From the NCBI GenBank assembly GCA_963767645.1, contig CAVYEW010000001.1, positions 1 through 64,000 of the forward strand: a DNA stretch of 64,000 nt, written 5' to 3'. Position 1 is the first letter of the stretch. Each line of letters begins with the position of its first letter. The stretch is from DATFDN01 sp963767645 (GTDB taxonomy: Bacteria; Pseudomonadota; Alphaproteobacteria; Acetobacterales; Acetobacteraceae). Shown here piece by piece: positions 10,138 through 19,457 of the stretch. The position numbers and the translations under genes were made by a program. Under the pieces are notes generated by a model that saw only the letters and a program-made list of their open reading frames with translations, searched no databases and had not been told where the DNA came from.

Positions 10138-11331
10138 ATGAAGATCACCGCCGTTCGCATTCTCCGCCTGACCGGCACAATGCGCACCGAAAGGCCGTTC
10201 TGGGAGGAGCGGCTGGTCCGTCCGATCGACGTCTATCCGGAGTATCGCGCCCGCGACGATTTCGAGGGGGGCGAGCAGGTCGGCTCGGACGCCTTCCGCC
10301 TTGCGCAGCACTTCGTGCGGATCGAGACCGACCAGGGCGTGCATGGCATTGCCGGCCCGCTTTGGGAGTTGGTGGCGATGCATCTCGCCCGGCAACTGCG
10401 CCCGATCCTGCTGGGCCAGGACCCGATCGCGCACGAGAAGCTCTGGGATCAGATGCACCGGCTGATGGTGCATGGCCGCCAGGGCGACGCGATGCTCGCC
10501 ATCAGCGCGGTCGATTGCGCGCTGTGGGACCTGAAGGGACGCTGGCTCGGCCAGCCGGTCTATCGCCTGCTCGGCGGCCCGACGCGCGCCTCGGTTCCCG
10601 CCTATGCCTCGATGCTGGGCTTCGCAGTGCGCGACATGGGCCGCGTGCGCGACCGCGCGCAGGAGTACCGCGCGCAAGGCTACACCGCGCAAAAATGGTT
10701 CTTCCGCCACGGCCCGATGAGCGGGCCGGACGGGCTGCGGGAGAACGTCGCCCTGGTGCGCACCTTGCGCGAGGCGCTGGGCGAGGATTGCGAGATCATG
10801 CTCGATTGCTGGCAGTCCTTCGATGCCAACTACACCGAGGCGCTTGCCGCGCGCATCGCCGAGTTCCGCCCGCGCTGGCTGGAGGAGGCGGTCATGCCCG
10901 ACCGCATCGACAGCTACGCCCGCCTGCGCGAGCACATCCCGATCCCGCTGGCCGGCGCCGAGCACGAATACACGCGCTGGGGGTTCCGCCGCTTCATCGA
11001 CGCGCGCGCGCTGGATGTGCTGCAGCCCGACATCTACTGGGCGGGCGGCTTGTCGGAGACAATCAAGATCGCCGCGAACGCCACCGCGCACGACCTGATC
11101 GTGATACCGCACGGACATTCCTCTCCGGCCGGCATCCATTTCTCGTTGACGCAGTCGCCGATCCACACGCCGTATCAGGAGTACCTGGTAAAGTGGAACG
11201 CGATCAACCAGCACTTCCTGGCGCACCCAATCGCGCCGCGTGAGGGCGAAGTGTTCGCGAACGATCAGCCGGGGTTGGGGATGGATTTGGACCCGGCAAG
11301 GATCGAGGGGCAGGAGGAGGTGTTCGGCTGA
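10138..11331 (+). CDS. Enolase-superfamily acid-sugar dehydratase, L-rhamnonate dehydratase-like
   Basis: Mandelate-racemase-type enolase superfamily protein, 397 residues, probably a Mg-dependent acid-sugar dehydratase. The capping domain runs to about residue 125, followed by the barrel. Predicted metal ligands are Asp223 (MLDCWQSFDANY), Glu249 (WLEEAV) and Glu275 (AGAEHEY), and the catalytic histidine is in VIPHGHSSP (His325 or His327). The LDCW, QPDIYWAGGLSE and PHG segments resemble L-rhamnonate dehydratase from memory, but the N-terminus differs and there are no rhamnose genes nearby, so the substrate is open. Confidence 0.82.
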   Translation: MKITAVRILRLTGTMRTERPFWEERLVRPIDVYPEYRARDDFEGGEQVGSDAFRLAQHFVRIETDQGVHGIAGPLWELVAMHLARQLRPILLGQDPIAHEKLWDQMHRLMVHGRQGDAMLAISAVDCALWDLKGRWLGQPVYRLLGGPTRASVPAYASMLGFAVRDMGRVRDRAQEYRAQGYTAQKWFFRHGPMSGPDGLRENVALVRTLREALGEDCEIMLDCWQSFDANYTEALAARIAEFRPRWLEEAVMPDRIDSYARLREHIPIPLAGAEHEYTRWGFRRFIDARALDVLQPDIYWAGGLSETIKIAANATAHDLIVIPHGHSSPAGIHFSLTQSPIHTPYQEYLVKWNAINQHFLAHPIAPREGEVFANDQPGLGMDLDPARIEGQEEVFG

Positions 11332-11369
11332 GCGGTTTCGCAAACCCGAGGCCGGCCGCAGGTTGAATT

Positions 11370-12644
11370 CTACCCCGCCACCCGCTCGATCTCGGCCCCG
11401 CACCCGGCGAGCTTTCGCTCCACCGCCTCGTACCCGCGATCGAGGTGATAGACGCGGTTGATCATCGTCTCCCCCCGTGCCGCCAGTCCCGCCAGCACCA
11501 GCGACACCGACGCCCGCAGGTCCGTCGCCATCACCGGGGCGCCGGAGAGTTCCGGCACCCCGCGCACGATGGCCGACGCGCCGTGGACGTTGATGCGCGC
11601 GCCCATCCGGTTCAGCTCGGGGACGTGCATGAACCGATTCTCGAAGATCGTTTCCGTCACCATCGCCGCGCCCTCGGCCACCGACATCAGCGCCATGAAC
11701 TGCGCCTGCATGTCGGTGGGGAAGCCCGGATAGGGCTCGGTCATCGCATCCGTCCCGTGCAGCCCATCGAGGCGCCGCACGGCCAGCGCATCAGCCTCCT
11801 CGGTGATCTCGACGCCGGCTTCGCGCAAAGTGCGCACCAGCGCACCCAGATGCTCAAGCTTGCCGCCGCGCAGCCGCACCGATCCGCCGGTGATCGCGGC
11901 GGCGCAGGCGAAGGTGCCGGTCTCGATCCGGTCGGCGACGATGCGGTGGCGCGCGCCGTGCAGATACGGCCTGCCCTCGATCACCAGGCGACCGGTGCCG
12001 ATCCCCTCGATGCGCGCGCCCATCTCGACAAGGCAGGCGGCGAGATCGCCGATCTCGGGCTCGCGCGCGGCGTTGGCGAGCACGGTCCGCCCATCGGCCA
12101 GCGCAGCCGCCATCAGCAGGTTCTCCGTCGCGCCAACCGAGACGGACGGGAAGACGATGGTGGCGCCGCGCAGCCGCCCGCCGCTCCCCTTGGGCACCCG
12201 CGCCTCGACATAGCCGGCCTGCAGGCTGACCTCCGCGCCCATCTGCTCCAGCCCCTTGAGGTGCAGGTCGATCGGCCGGGGGCCGATGGCACAGCCGCCC
12301 GGCAGCGACACCCGCGCCTCGCCGGTGCGCGCCAGCAGCGGCCCGAGCACGAGGACCGAGGCGCGCATCTTGCGCACAATGTCGTACGGCGCCTCGGTGC
12401 TGGCGATCGCGCCGCCGAGCGACAAGGTGCGCCCATCGTTGCCGACCGGCTCGACCGCGATCCCGTGCCCGCTCAACAGGTCCGCCATGGTCGCGATGTC
12501 GGCCAGCCGGGGCACGTTCTCGAGCACCAGCCGCTCCTCGGTCAGCAGCCCGGCCGCCATCAGCGGCAGGGCCGCATTCTTGGCCCCGCCGATCGCGATC
12601 TCTCCGGCAAGCGGCCGGCCGCCGCGGATGCGGATGCGGTCCAT
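11370..12644 (-). CDS. murA: UDP-N-acetylglucosamine 1-carboxyvinyltransferase
   Basis: First committed step of peptidoglycan synthesis: enolpyruvyl transfer from PEP to UDP-GlcNAc. The protein has 424 residues. Near the N-terminus GGAKNAALP carries Lys22 and Asn23, and the active-site cysteine is Cys118 in LPGGCAIGPRPID, so the enzyme should be fosfomycin-sensitive. RMGARINVHG and DLRASVSLVLAGL are typical C-terminal segments. It lies downstream of anmK on the same strand, 72 bases away, so recycling and new synthesis genes are adjacent here. Confidence 0.96.
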   Translation of the reverse strand: MDRIRIRGGRPLAGEIAIGGAKNAALPLMAAGLLTEERLVLENVPRLADIATMADLLSGHGIAVEPVGNDGRTLSLGGAIASTEAPYDIVRKMRASVLVLGPLLARTGEARVSLPGGCAIGPRPIDLHLKGLEQMGAEVSLQAGYVEARVPKGSGGRLRGATIVFPSVSVGATENLLMAAALADGRTVLANAAREPEIGDLAACLVEMGARIEGIGTGRLVIEGRPYLHGARHRIVADRIETGTFACAAAITGGSVRLRGGKLEHLGALVRTLREAGVEITEEADALAVRRLDGLHGTDAMTEPYPGFPTDMQAQFMALMSVAEGAAMVTETIFENRFMHVPELNRMGARINVHGASAIVRGVPELSGAPVMATDLRASVSLVLAGLAARGETMINRVYHLDRGYEAVERKLAGCGAEIERVAG

Positions 12645-12716
12645 GATTCGTCCTTACGAAGAAACTTCGCAGCGCCATAGAGCATGGAGCCGTGTCGGGG
12701 CAAACATTTCGCTGTC

Positions 12717-13907
12717 CTACCGAGCGGTGACGATAAGCCGGCGCGGCGCGGGCGCCGGATCGGGCAGCCGCAACGGCCGGTTCCCAGGGCTGATGCGGCC
12801 AAGCACCCGTGGCGTGCGCGACCCGGTGGCGCCGGGCAGCACGCCCGGAACCTGGTGCCAGGTGAGGAACCCGAGCAGCGCGAACAGATAGGCTTCCTTG
12901 GCCTCCGACGGCAGGCCGCGCGCGTCGCTGGTGGCCAGCGTCACGGGTGCGAGGCGTCGGCGCAGCGCGGCGAGCAGCGCCGGATTGCGGATGCCGCCGC
13001 CCGAGGCCACCAGTTCCGTCACGCCTTGGGCCAGGCAGGCCTCCGCCACGGTCGCGGCGGTCAGCTCCGTGAGCGTCGCCATCAGGTCGGCGTCGGCGAT
13101 GGGCGCCAGCCCGGCCGCCGCCGCCTGCACGTAGCCGCTGTGGAACAGCTCGCGGCCGGTGGATTTCGGCGCTGTCCGTGCGTAGTACGGGTCGGCCAGC
13201 AGACGCGCGAGCAGGTCGCCGCGCACGCGCCCGGCACGCGCCAAGCGGCCGTCGATGTCGCATGACAGCGCGCCGCCGCTGATGCGCATGGCCTCCGCAT
13301 CCAGCAGGCAGCTCGCCGGGCCGGAATCGAAGGCGAGTACCTCCGTCCCGGGTGCGCCGACCACCGTGATATTGGCGATGCCGCCCAGATTGAGTGCCGC
13401 CCGCCGGGCCCCGGAGCCATCGGCCAGCCAGAGCGCGTCGAGCGTGCTGGCCAGCGGCGCCCCCTGCCCGCCCGCCGCCACGTCGCGGGCGCGGAAATCG
13501 GAGATGACGGGCAGCCCCGTCGCCTCGACCAGGCAGGCCGGCTGGCCGATCTGCAGCGTGCCGCGCGCCCGCCCGTCCTCGACCCAGTGGAACACGGTCT
13601 GCCCGTGCGAGGCGATCAGCTCCGCCCGGCCAGTGGCGAGTTCGGCGTTCGCCGCCACCGCCGCCGCGGCGAACGCCTCTCCGGCCAGCACGTCGAGCCG
13701 GCACGCCTCCTCCATCGTGGTCCGCGCCGGCGGCAATGTCGCGAGCAGGCAGGCGCGAGTCTCCGCCGGCCAGGGATGCTCGCGATGGCCGAGCGGGCAC
13801 AGCACGATCTCTTCGCCGCGCCATGACAGCTCGGCGGCGGCGACATCGATCGCATCGACGGAGGTGCCGGAGATCAGGCCGAGGACGATCATGCGGCGTT
13901 CTACCAT
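12717..13907 (-). CDS. anmK: Anhydro-N-acetylmuramic acid kinase
   Basis: Cytosolic kinase that opens and phosphorylates 1,6-anhydroMurNAc to MurNAc-6-phosphate during cell-wall recycling. The 396-residue protein has the ATP-binding GLISGTSVDAIDVA start, ASHGQTVFHW, the ALNLGGIANITV signature and the late VASGGGIRNPALL motif. The start at 13907 (MVERR) may instead be the ATG at 13892 (MIVLGL); neither has a strong ribosome-binding site. It is transcribed divergently from an ABC importer-murQ-nagA operon that supplies and uses its product. Confidence 0.95.
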   Translation of the reverse strand: MVERRMIVLGLISGTSVDAIDVAAAELSWRGEEIVLCPLGHREHPWPAETRACLLATLPPARTTMEEACRLDVLAGEAFAAAAVAANAELATGRAELIASHGQTVFHWVEDGRARGTLQIGQPACLVEATGLPVISDFRARDVAAGGQGAPLASTLDALWLADGSGARRAALNLGGIANITVVGAPGTEVLAFDSGPASCLLDAEAMRISGGALSCDIDGRLARAGRVRGDLLARLLADPYYARTAPKSTGRELFHSGYVQAAAAGLAPIADADLMATLTELTAATVAEACLAQGVTELVASGGGIRNPALLAALRRRLAPVTLATSDARGLPSEAKEAYLFALLGFLTWHQVPGVLPGATGSRTPRVLGRISPGNRPLRLPDPAPAPRRLIVTAR

Positions 13908-13982
13908 GCCGGATCGGCTACATCCCTTTCTCCGGGCACACCGACTGGCCTAGAAGGACATCGAAGCGGGAGAGGCACGCTG

Positions 13983-15458
13983 ATGAGGGCACTGGCGGGA
14001 GCCGTTGCGATTGCCGCGGCGCTGGTGACGGGCGCTGGGGCGCAGACCTTGCAGATCGCCGTCGATCAGTCCCCGGTCGGACTCGACCCGCATGTCGCGA
14101 CCGCGTTCTCCACCCAGCTCGTCAACAGCACGATCTACGAAGGCCTGACCGCGGTCGATGCCGCGCTGCACGTCGTCCCCGCCCTGGCCGCGTCCTGGAC
14201 CATCTCCCCGGACGGGCTGACCTATGTCTTCCGCCTGCATGCTGCCCGTTTCCACGACGGCAGTCCGATGACGCCGGCCGATGTCGTCGCCTCGGTCGCG
14301 CGGGTGCGCGATCCGAAGACAGGCTCGCCCTTCGCCTCGCGTTTCGCCATGGTCAGATCGGTCGAGCCGGACGGCACCGACGGCGTGCGCTTCGTGCTCG
14401 CCTCGCGTTCCGCTCCCTTCCTGGCCCAGCTCGCCTCGCTCGCCATCGTGCCAGCGGGCAGCGCCGACCTCGCCCGCCACCCCGATGGCACCGGCCCATT
14501 CGCCTTCCGCGACTTCGCGGCCAACACGCTGATCGCGCTCGACCGCAACGCCGCCTACTGGGATTCGGGCCTGCCCAAGCTCGCCGGACTGCGCTTCAAC
14601 ATCGTCCCGGAGGCGGCGACGCGCCAGCTTGGCCTCACCGGCGGCACCTACCAGCTTCTGCCCAACGTGGACGCTGCCCTCGCGGCCCAGCTCAAGGCGC
14701 AGCCCGCGGTGGAGGTGCCGAGCACCCAGGACCTTGCCTACAGCCTCATCGGCCTGAACACCGCGCGCCCGCCCTTCGACAAGCCGGAGGTGCGCGAGGC
14801 GCTCGACTACGCGGTGGACCGCGCGCAGCTCGTGCAGGCGGCCTACCTCGGCCAGGGCAGCCCGGCCGGCCCGCTGTCGCCGGCCTTGAAGGACTGGGCG
14901 CTGCCCATCTCCGCCTTCCCCTGCTACAGCGCCGATCCGGAACGGGCGAAGGCGCTGCTGCGCCGGGCCGGGGTGGCGCTGCCGCTGAAAGTCACGCTGA
15001 ACGTGCTGGGCAGCCTGCCCGTGGTGGTCGACGTAGCGCAGGTGGTGCAGGCGCAGGCCAAGCGCGCGGGGATCGAGTTCACGCTGAACGTGCAGGAAGC
15101 GGGAAGTTTCATCCAGGATTGGCGGGCGGGGAATTTCGACGCCTTCGCCTCGCTCAACAGCGGCGGGCCGGATCCGGACGATTATTTCGGCCGGTCCTTC
15201 CAGACCGGCGGCGCTACCAACGTCTATAAATACAGCGACACTAAGCTCGACCAGATCCTGGCCGAGGCGCGCGAATCGATGGATCCGGCCAAGCGCAAGT
15301 CGCTCTACGACGCGGCGCAGCACATCCTCGCCTGCACCGGGCCGGCCATCCATCTCGTCTACGGCACCGTGTTCACCGCCGAGCACGGGGTCGCGGGCTT
15401 GCCGATCAGCCCGACCCGGTCGCTGCGCGGGCTGCGCCAGGCGACGCTCACGCCGTGA
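13983..15458 (+). CDS. Peptide/muropeptide-type ABC transporter substrate-binding protein
   Basis: Periplasmic solute-binding protein of family 5 (DppA/OppA type), 491 residues. A Sec signal peptide is visible: MRALAGAVAIAAALVTGAGA then cleavage before QT. The mature start LQIAVDQSPVGLDPHVATA and IYEGLTAVDAALHVVPALA are typical. The start has GGGAGAG upstream. Position in front of two permeases, murQ and nagA, opposite anmK, makes a cell-wall fragment (anhydroMurNAc, disaccharide or muropeptide) the likely ligand; this is inference from context. The stop overlaps the next start. Confidence 0.88.
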   Translation: MRALAGAVAIAAALVTGAGAQTLQIAVDQSPVGLDPHVATAFSTQLVNSTIYEGLTAVDAALHVVPALAASWTISPDGLTYVFRLHAARFHDGSPMTPADVVASVARVRDPKTGSPFASRFAMVRSVEPDGTDGVRFVLASRSAPFLAQLASLAIVPAGSADLARHPDGTGPFAFRDFAANTLIALDRNAAYWDSGLPKLAGLRFNIVPEAATRQLGLTGGTYQLLPNVDAALAAQLKAQPAVEVPSTQDLAYSLIGLNTARPPFDKPEVREALDYAVDRAQLVQAAYLGQGSPAGPLSPALKDWALPISAFPCYSADPERAKALLRRAGVALPLKVTLNVLGSLPVVVDVAQVVQAQAKRAGIEFTLNVQEAGSFIQDWRAGNFDAFASLNSGGPDPDDYFGRSFQTGGATNVYKYSDTKLDQILAEARESMDPAKRKSLYDAAQHILACTGPAIHLVYGTVFTAEHGVAGLPISPTRSLRGLRQATLTP

Positions 15459-16402
15459 CGTCCGCCCTGCTGCGCCGGGGCGGCGAGCTGATCGTCACCG
15501 GCTTCGGCGTGTCGCTGCTCAGCTTTCTGATGATCCGCCTGATCCCGGGCGATGCCGTGCAGCTCATGCTGGGAGCCAATGCCGAGGTCACGCCGGCCGG
15601 GATCGCGGCGCTGCGCCATCGGCTCGGGCTCGATCAGCCGTTCCTGTCCCAGTACGCGCAATGGCTCGGGAGGGCGCTGCACGGCGATTTCGGGGCGAGT
15701 CTCTGGACCGGGCAGCCGGTGATGGAGCAGATCGCCTCGGCCGCCGCAGTCACCGCCGAGCTGACGGCGCTCGGGCTGCTGCTCGCCACGGCGCTGGCGG
15801 TGCCGTTGGGCTGCGCGATGGCGACGGTGCGCGCGCCCGTGCCGGCGATTGCCGTGCGGCTGGCGAGCATCGCCGGCCTGACTGTCCCGCCGTTCTGGCT
15901 GGGGATCATGGCGCTGTATGCGACGGCGGCGCTCGCGCCCGGCTTCCCCGCGATCGGCTGGGTGCCGCTCGGGCGCGATCCGCTGGGCAATCTCGCGCAT
16001 GCCATGCTGCCGGTTATCGCGATCGCCCTGCCGGCGACGGCCTCCCTCGCCCGCATCCTGCGCGCCTCGCTGCAGGAGGCCTTGGCACAGGACTATGTGC
16101 GGACGGCGCGGGCCAAGGGGCTGACCGAGCGCGCCGTGCTGCTGCGCCACGGGCTGCGCAACGCCTTGCTGCCGTTCACCACGGCGGCGGGCATTCTGGC
16201 GGGGTATCTGTTCGGCGGCGCCGTGGTGGTGGAACAGGTCTTCGCAATTCCCGGTCTCGGCCGGCTGATGGTGGGCGCGATCGCCGCGCGCGACTATGCA
16301 TTGGTGCAGGCGGCGATATTGCTTTCCACCCTCGCCTTCCTGGTGGTGAACGCGGTCGTTGACCTGCTCTACGTCGTGCTGGACCCGCGGCTGAGCCGAT
16401 GA
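15455..16402 (+). CDS. ABC transporter permease, DppB type
   Basis: Inner-membrane permease, 315 residues, starting at GTG 15455, which overlaps the stop of the binding protein (GTGA). It begins with a long hydrophobic helix (FGVSLLSFLMIRLIPGDAV), has LHGDFGASLWTGQPV and the coupling loop YVRTARAKGLTER, and ends LLYVVLDPRLSR. It pairs with the DppC-type permease that follows with a four-base overlap. No ATPase gene is in the operon, so the pair must share an ATPase encoded elsewhere. Confidence 0.93.
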   Translation: MTSALLRRGGELIVTGFGVSLLSFLMIRLIPGDAVQLMLGANAEVTPAGIAALRHRLGLDQPFLSQYAQWLGRALHGDFGASLWTGQPVMEQIASAAAVTAELTALGLLLATALAVPLGCAMATVRAPVPAIAVRLASIAGLTVPPFWLGIMALYATAALAPGFPAIGWVPLGRDPLGNLAHAMLPVIAIALPATASLARILRASLQEALAQDYVRTARAKGLTERAVLLRHGLRNALLPFTTAAGILAGYLFGGAVVVEQVFAIPGLGRLMVGAIAARDYALVQAAILLSTLAFLVVNAVVDLLYVVLDPRLSR

Positions 16403-17247
16403 GCGGACGCGCCCTCAGGCGAACCGAGACGGTGCCCACTGGCCGCCTGATCTTGCGTCTTGGCGCCGGGCTCACCCTCACCCTGGCGCTGTTGGCTCTC
16501 CTCGCCCCCTGGATCGCCGTCCCGCCGAACGACCAGGACATCCTCGCCCAATTCGCCCCTCCCGGCTGGGCGCATCCTTTCGGGACCGACAATCTCGGCC
16601 GCGACGTGCTGGCGCGGCTCTTGTTCGGGCTGCGCACGCTGTTCGCCGCCTCCGTGGTCTCGGTCGCCGGCGCGCTGGCGATCGGCGGCGCGCTGGGACT
16701 GCTGGCAGGCTGGCATGGCGGCTGGCTGGACCGCGTGCTGATGCGCGGCATGGACGTGCTGTTCGCGTTCCCGGCGATCCTGCTCGCCATCGGCGTCATC
16801 GCCCTGCTCGGCCCCGGCGCGCTGGGCGCCGCGGTCGCTATCTGCATCGTCTATGTTCCGATCTTCGCCCGCATCCTGCGCGCCCCGACCCTGGTCTTGC
16901 GCGAGGGCGAGATGGTGGCCGCCGCGCGCGCCCTCGGCGCCCGGCCGTCGCGGATCCTGCTGCGCCATGTGCTGCCCAATCTCGCCGCGGTGATCGTGGT
17001 CCAGGCAAGCCTGTCGCTTTCCGCCGCGATCCTGGTCGAGGCGTCGCTCTCCTTCCTAGGCCTCGGCACCCAGCCGCCGACGGCCTCGCTCGGCCGGATG
17101 CTGGCGGAAAGCCGCGCCTTCCTGTTCCTCTCGCCCTGGCCGGCCGCGTTCTCGGGGCTCGGCATCCTGCTCGCCTCCCTCGGCTTCAACCTGCTGGGCG
17201 ACGGGCTCCAGGACCAGCTGGACCCACGCCTGAGAGACCGCGCATGA
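16399..17247 (+). CDS. ABC transporter permease, DppC type
   Basis: Second permease of the importer, 282 residues. The GTDNLGRDVLARLLFG motif after the first helix and the coupling loop AAARALGARPSRILLRH define it as OppC/DppC type. FNLLGDGLQDQLDPRLRDR is the family C-terminus. ATGA overlaps on both sides couple it to the preceding permease and to murQ. The ATG at 16399 is the only start consistent with the overlap. Confidence 0.93.
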   Translation: MSGRALRRTETVPTGRLILRLGAGLTLTLALLALLAPWIAVPPNDQDILAQFAPPGWAHPFGTDNLGRDVLARLLFGLRTLFAASVVSVAGALAIGGALGLLAGWHGGWLDRVLMRGMDVLFAFPAILLAIGVIALLGPGALGAAVAICIVYVPIFARILRAPTLVLREGEMVAAARALGARPSRILLRHVLPNLAAVIVVQASLSLSAAILVEASLSFLGLGTQPPTASLGRMLAESRAFLFLSPWPAAFSGLGILLASLGFNLLGDGLQDQLDPRLRDRA

Positions 17248-18131
17248 TCCTGCCCGACACCGAACGCGCCGACGCCCGCTTCGCCGATCTGGATGCCTGG
17301 GATGGTCCCACCATCCTGGAAGCGCTGTGGGAAGGACAGATGGCGGCCGTCGCCGCGCTCGGCCCTGCCCTGCCGGCGCTTGGCCGGGCAGTGGAGGCCG
17401 CGGCGTCGCGGCTCGCGGCCGGCGGGCGGCTCGCCTATGCCGGCGCCGGCACGTCAGGGCGGATCGCCGTGCAGGACGGCGCCGAGCTGGCGCCTACCTT
17501 CGACTGGCCGCCGGATCGGCTGGTGCTGCTGATGGCGGGCGGCCCCGAAGCGCTGCTGCGCGCGGCGGAGAACGCCGAGGATCGCGACGACCTCGCGCGG
17601 GCAGAGGTCGCATCGCAAGGCATCGGCGCACGCGACGTGCTGGTAGGCGTCGCCGCGAGCGGTGCGACGCCCTTCACCCTGGCTTGCGTGACCGAGGCGC
17701 GCGGGCGCGGCGCGCTCACCATCGGTATTGCCAACAGCCGGGGCGCCAGGCTGCTGGAGGCAGCGGAATTCCCGGTGCTGGCCGAGACCGGGGCGGAGGC
17801 GGTAGCCGGCTCCACCCGCATGAAGGCGGGCACTGCGCAGAAGGCGGCGCTGAACCTGTTCTCGACCGCGTTGATGGTGCGCCTCGGCCGGGTCTATCGC
17901 GGCCAGATGGTGGACATGCTGGCCCGCAATGACAAGCTGCGCCGGCGCGCGGAGCGGATGCTGACCGGCTTGACCGGATGCGGAGCGGACGAGGCCCGCG
18001 CCGCGCTGCAGGCAGCAGGCGGGAAGGTGAAGCTGGCCGTGCTTATGGTCCTGCGCGGGATAGATCGCGATGCGGCCGAGGCGGCGCTGGCCCGCAACGG
18101 CGGGCATTTGCGGGGAGCGCTGCAGGGATGA
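17244..18131 (+). CDS. murQ: N-acetylmuramic acid 6-phosphate etherase
   Basis: SIS-domain lyase that removes lactate from MurNAc-6-phosphate to give GlcNAc-6-phosphate. The 295 residues match the family length. GAGTSGRIAVQDGAEL is the sugar-phosphate loop, and EAVAGSTRMKAGTAQK holds the second signature. LTIGIANSRGARLLE lies between them. The gene overlaps the upstream permease and downstream nagA by four bases each. With AnmK and NagA it completes the route from anhydroMurNAc to glucosamine-6-phosphate. Confidence 0.96.
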   Translation: MILPDTERADARFADLDAWDGPTILEALWEGQMAAVAALGPALPALGRAVEAAASRLAAGGRLAYAGAGTSGRIAVQDGAELAPTFDWPPDRLVLLMAGGPEALLRAAENAEDRDDLARAEVASQGIGARDVLVGVAASGATPFTLACVTEARGRGALTIGIANSRGARLLEAAEFPVLAETGAEAVAGSTRMKAGTAQKAALNLFSTALMVRLGRVYRGQMVDMLARNDKLRRRAERMLTGLTGCGADEARAALQAAGGKVKLAVLMVLRGIDRDAAEAALARNGGHLRGALQG

Positions 18132-19345
18132 GAAGCGGTGTCACGGCCCTCCACGCCGCCCGCCTGTTCACGGGCGAGGAGATGCGCCGCGACGCCGTGC
18201 TGCTGATCGAGAACGGGCGGGTCAAAGACCTCACCCACTCGCCCCCTCCGGGCGTGCCGGTCGAGCGCCTTCCCCCCGACCTGATCCTGGCTCCCGGCTT
18301 CATCGACGTGCAGGCGAACGGCGGCGGCGGCGTGCTGTTCAATGACAGCCCGGACCTGCCCACGCTGCGCCTCATCGCCGACGCGCACCGGCGCTTCGGC
18401 ACCACCGCGCTGCTGCCCACGCTTATTACCGACGTCCCGGCGAAGATGCTGGCAGCCGTCTCGGCGGTGCGCGCCGCCATGAATGCCGGCGAGCCGGGCA
18501 TAGTCGGCCTGCATCTTGAAGGTCCGTTCCTCAACCCGGCGCGCAAGGGCGTGCATCCGGAGGCGCTGATCCGTCCCATGGACGCGCAGGATCTTCGCTT
18601 CCTCTGCGAACAGACCCCGCGCCCGCTGCTGCTGACGCTCGCCCCCGAATGCGTCGATCCGAAAGCACTCTCGCGTCTCGCCGAGGCCGGCGTGACCATC
18701 GCCATCGGCCACAGCGCGGCGTCGTGGGAGGAGGCAGCGGACGCGCTGCGGGCCGGCGCGCGCGGCTTCACCCATGTGTTCAACGCCATGCCACCGCTCG
18801 CCGGCCGCGATCCCGGCCCGGTCGGCGCCGCGCTGGCCTCCGAGGGCTTCGCCGGCATCATCGCCGACGGGCACCATGTGCATCCCGGCAATCTGCGGCT
18901 GGCACTGCGCGCCAAGGGCGCGGCCCGGCTGATGCTGGTGACGGATGCGATGGCCTCCGTGGGAGCGGACATCCCGAGCTTCCGCTTGCATGGCCGAACG
19001 ATCCGCCTCGCCGAGGGACGACTGACCACCGACGAAGGGACGCTGGCCGGGGCGCATCTCGACATGGCGAGCGCCGTACGCAACTCCATCGCATTGATGG
19101 GGGCCTCGCTTGCCGAGGCGCTGCGCATGGCAACCGCTACGCCGGCCGACTTTCTCGGCCTGGATAATCGCGGCCGGCTGATTCCCGGCGCGGTTGCCGA
19201 TATTGTGGCAATCGACGATGCAGTCACTGTCGATCAGGTGTGGGTCGCCGGGGACCGATGCGAGCCTAAATCACGTTTCCCTCCCAGCCCTTTCCCGCAA
19301 ACGGAGGGGGAGTCGTCCTGTAACACCAGCGGCCATATCCGATGA
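18128..19345 (+). CDS. nagA: N-acetylglucosamine-6-phosphate deacetylase
   Basis: Amidohydrolase-fold deacetylase converting GlcNAc-6-phosphate to GlcN-6-phosphate. It is read from ATG 18128, which overlaps the murQ stop, giving 405 residues. Metal and active-site segments are visible: GFIDVQANGGGG, HLEGPFLNP with the metal Glu, IGHSAAS, THVFNAMPPL, IADGHHVHP and LVTDAM. The normal protein would end near VWVAGDRCEP. The following 25 or so residues come from a degenerate GC-rich repeat and look like a read-through tail. The upstream open frame before 18128 belongs to murQ. Confidence 0.94.
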   Translation: MRSGVTALHAARLFTGEEMRRDAVLLIENGRVKDLTHSPPPGVPVERLPPDLILAPGFIDVQANGGGGVLFNDSPDLPTLRLIADAHRRFGTTALLPTLITDVPAKMLAAVSAVRAAMNAGEPGIVGLHLEGPFLNPARKGVHPEALIRPMDAQDLRFLCEQTPRPLLLTLAPECVDPKALSRLAEAGVTIAIGHSAASWEEAADALRAGARGFTHVFNAMPPLAGRDPGPVGAALASEGFAGIIADGHHVHPGNLRLALRAKGAARLMLVTDAMASVGADIPSFRLHGRTIRLAEGRLTTDEGTLAGAHLDMASAVRNSIALMGASLAEALRMATATPADFLGLDNRGRLIPGAVADIVAIDDAVTVDQVWVAGDRCEPKSRFPPSPFPQTEGESSCNTSGHIR

Positions 19346-19457
19346 TCACTTTCGACCCAGAGCGGATTGTCGCACCGGACTTCTGCAATAGAAAAATCAT
19401 TGATTCAGCAAGGCGGGGCGGTGTTGAAGCCTAGACTTCTGCACGCGCTGAGGTTCG

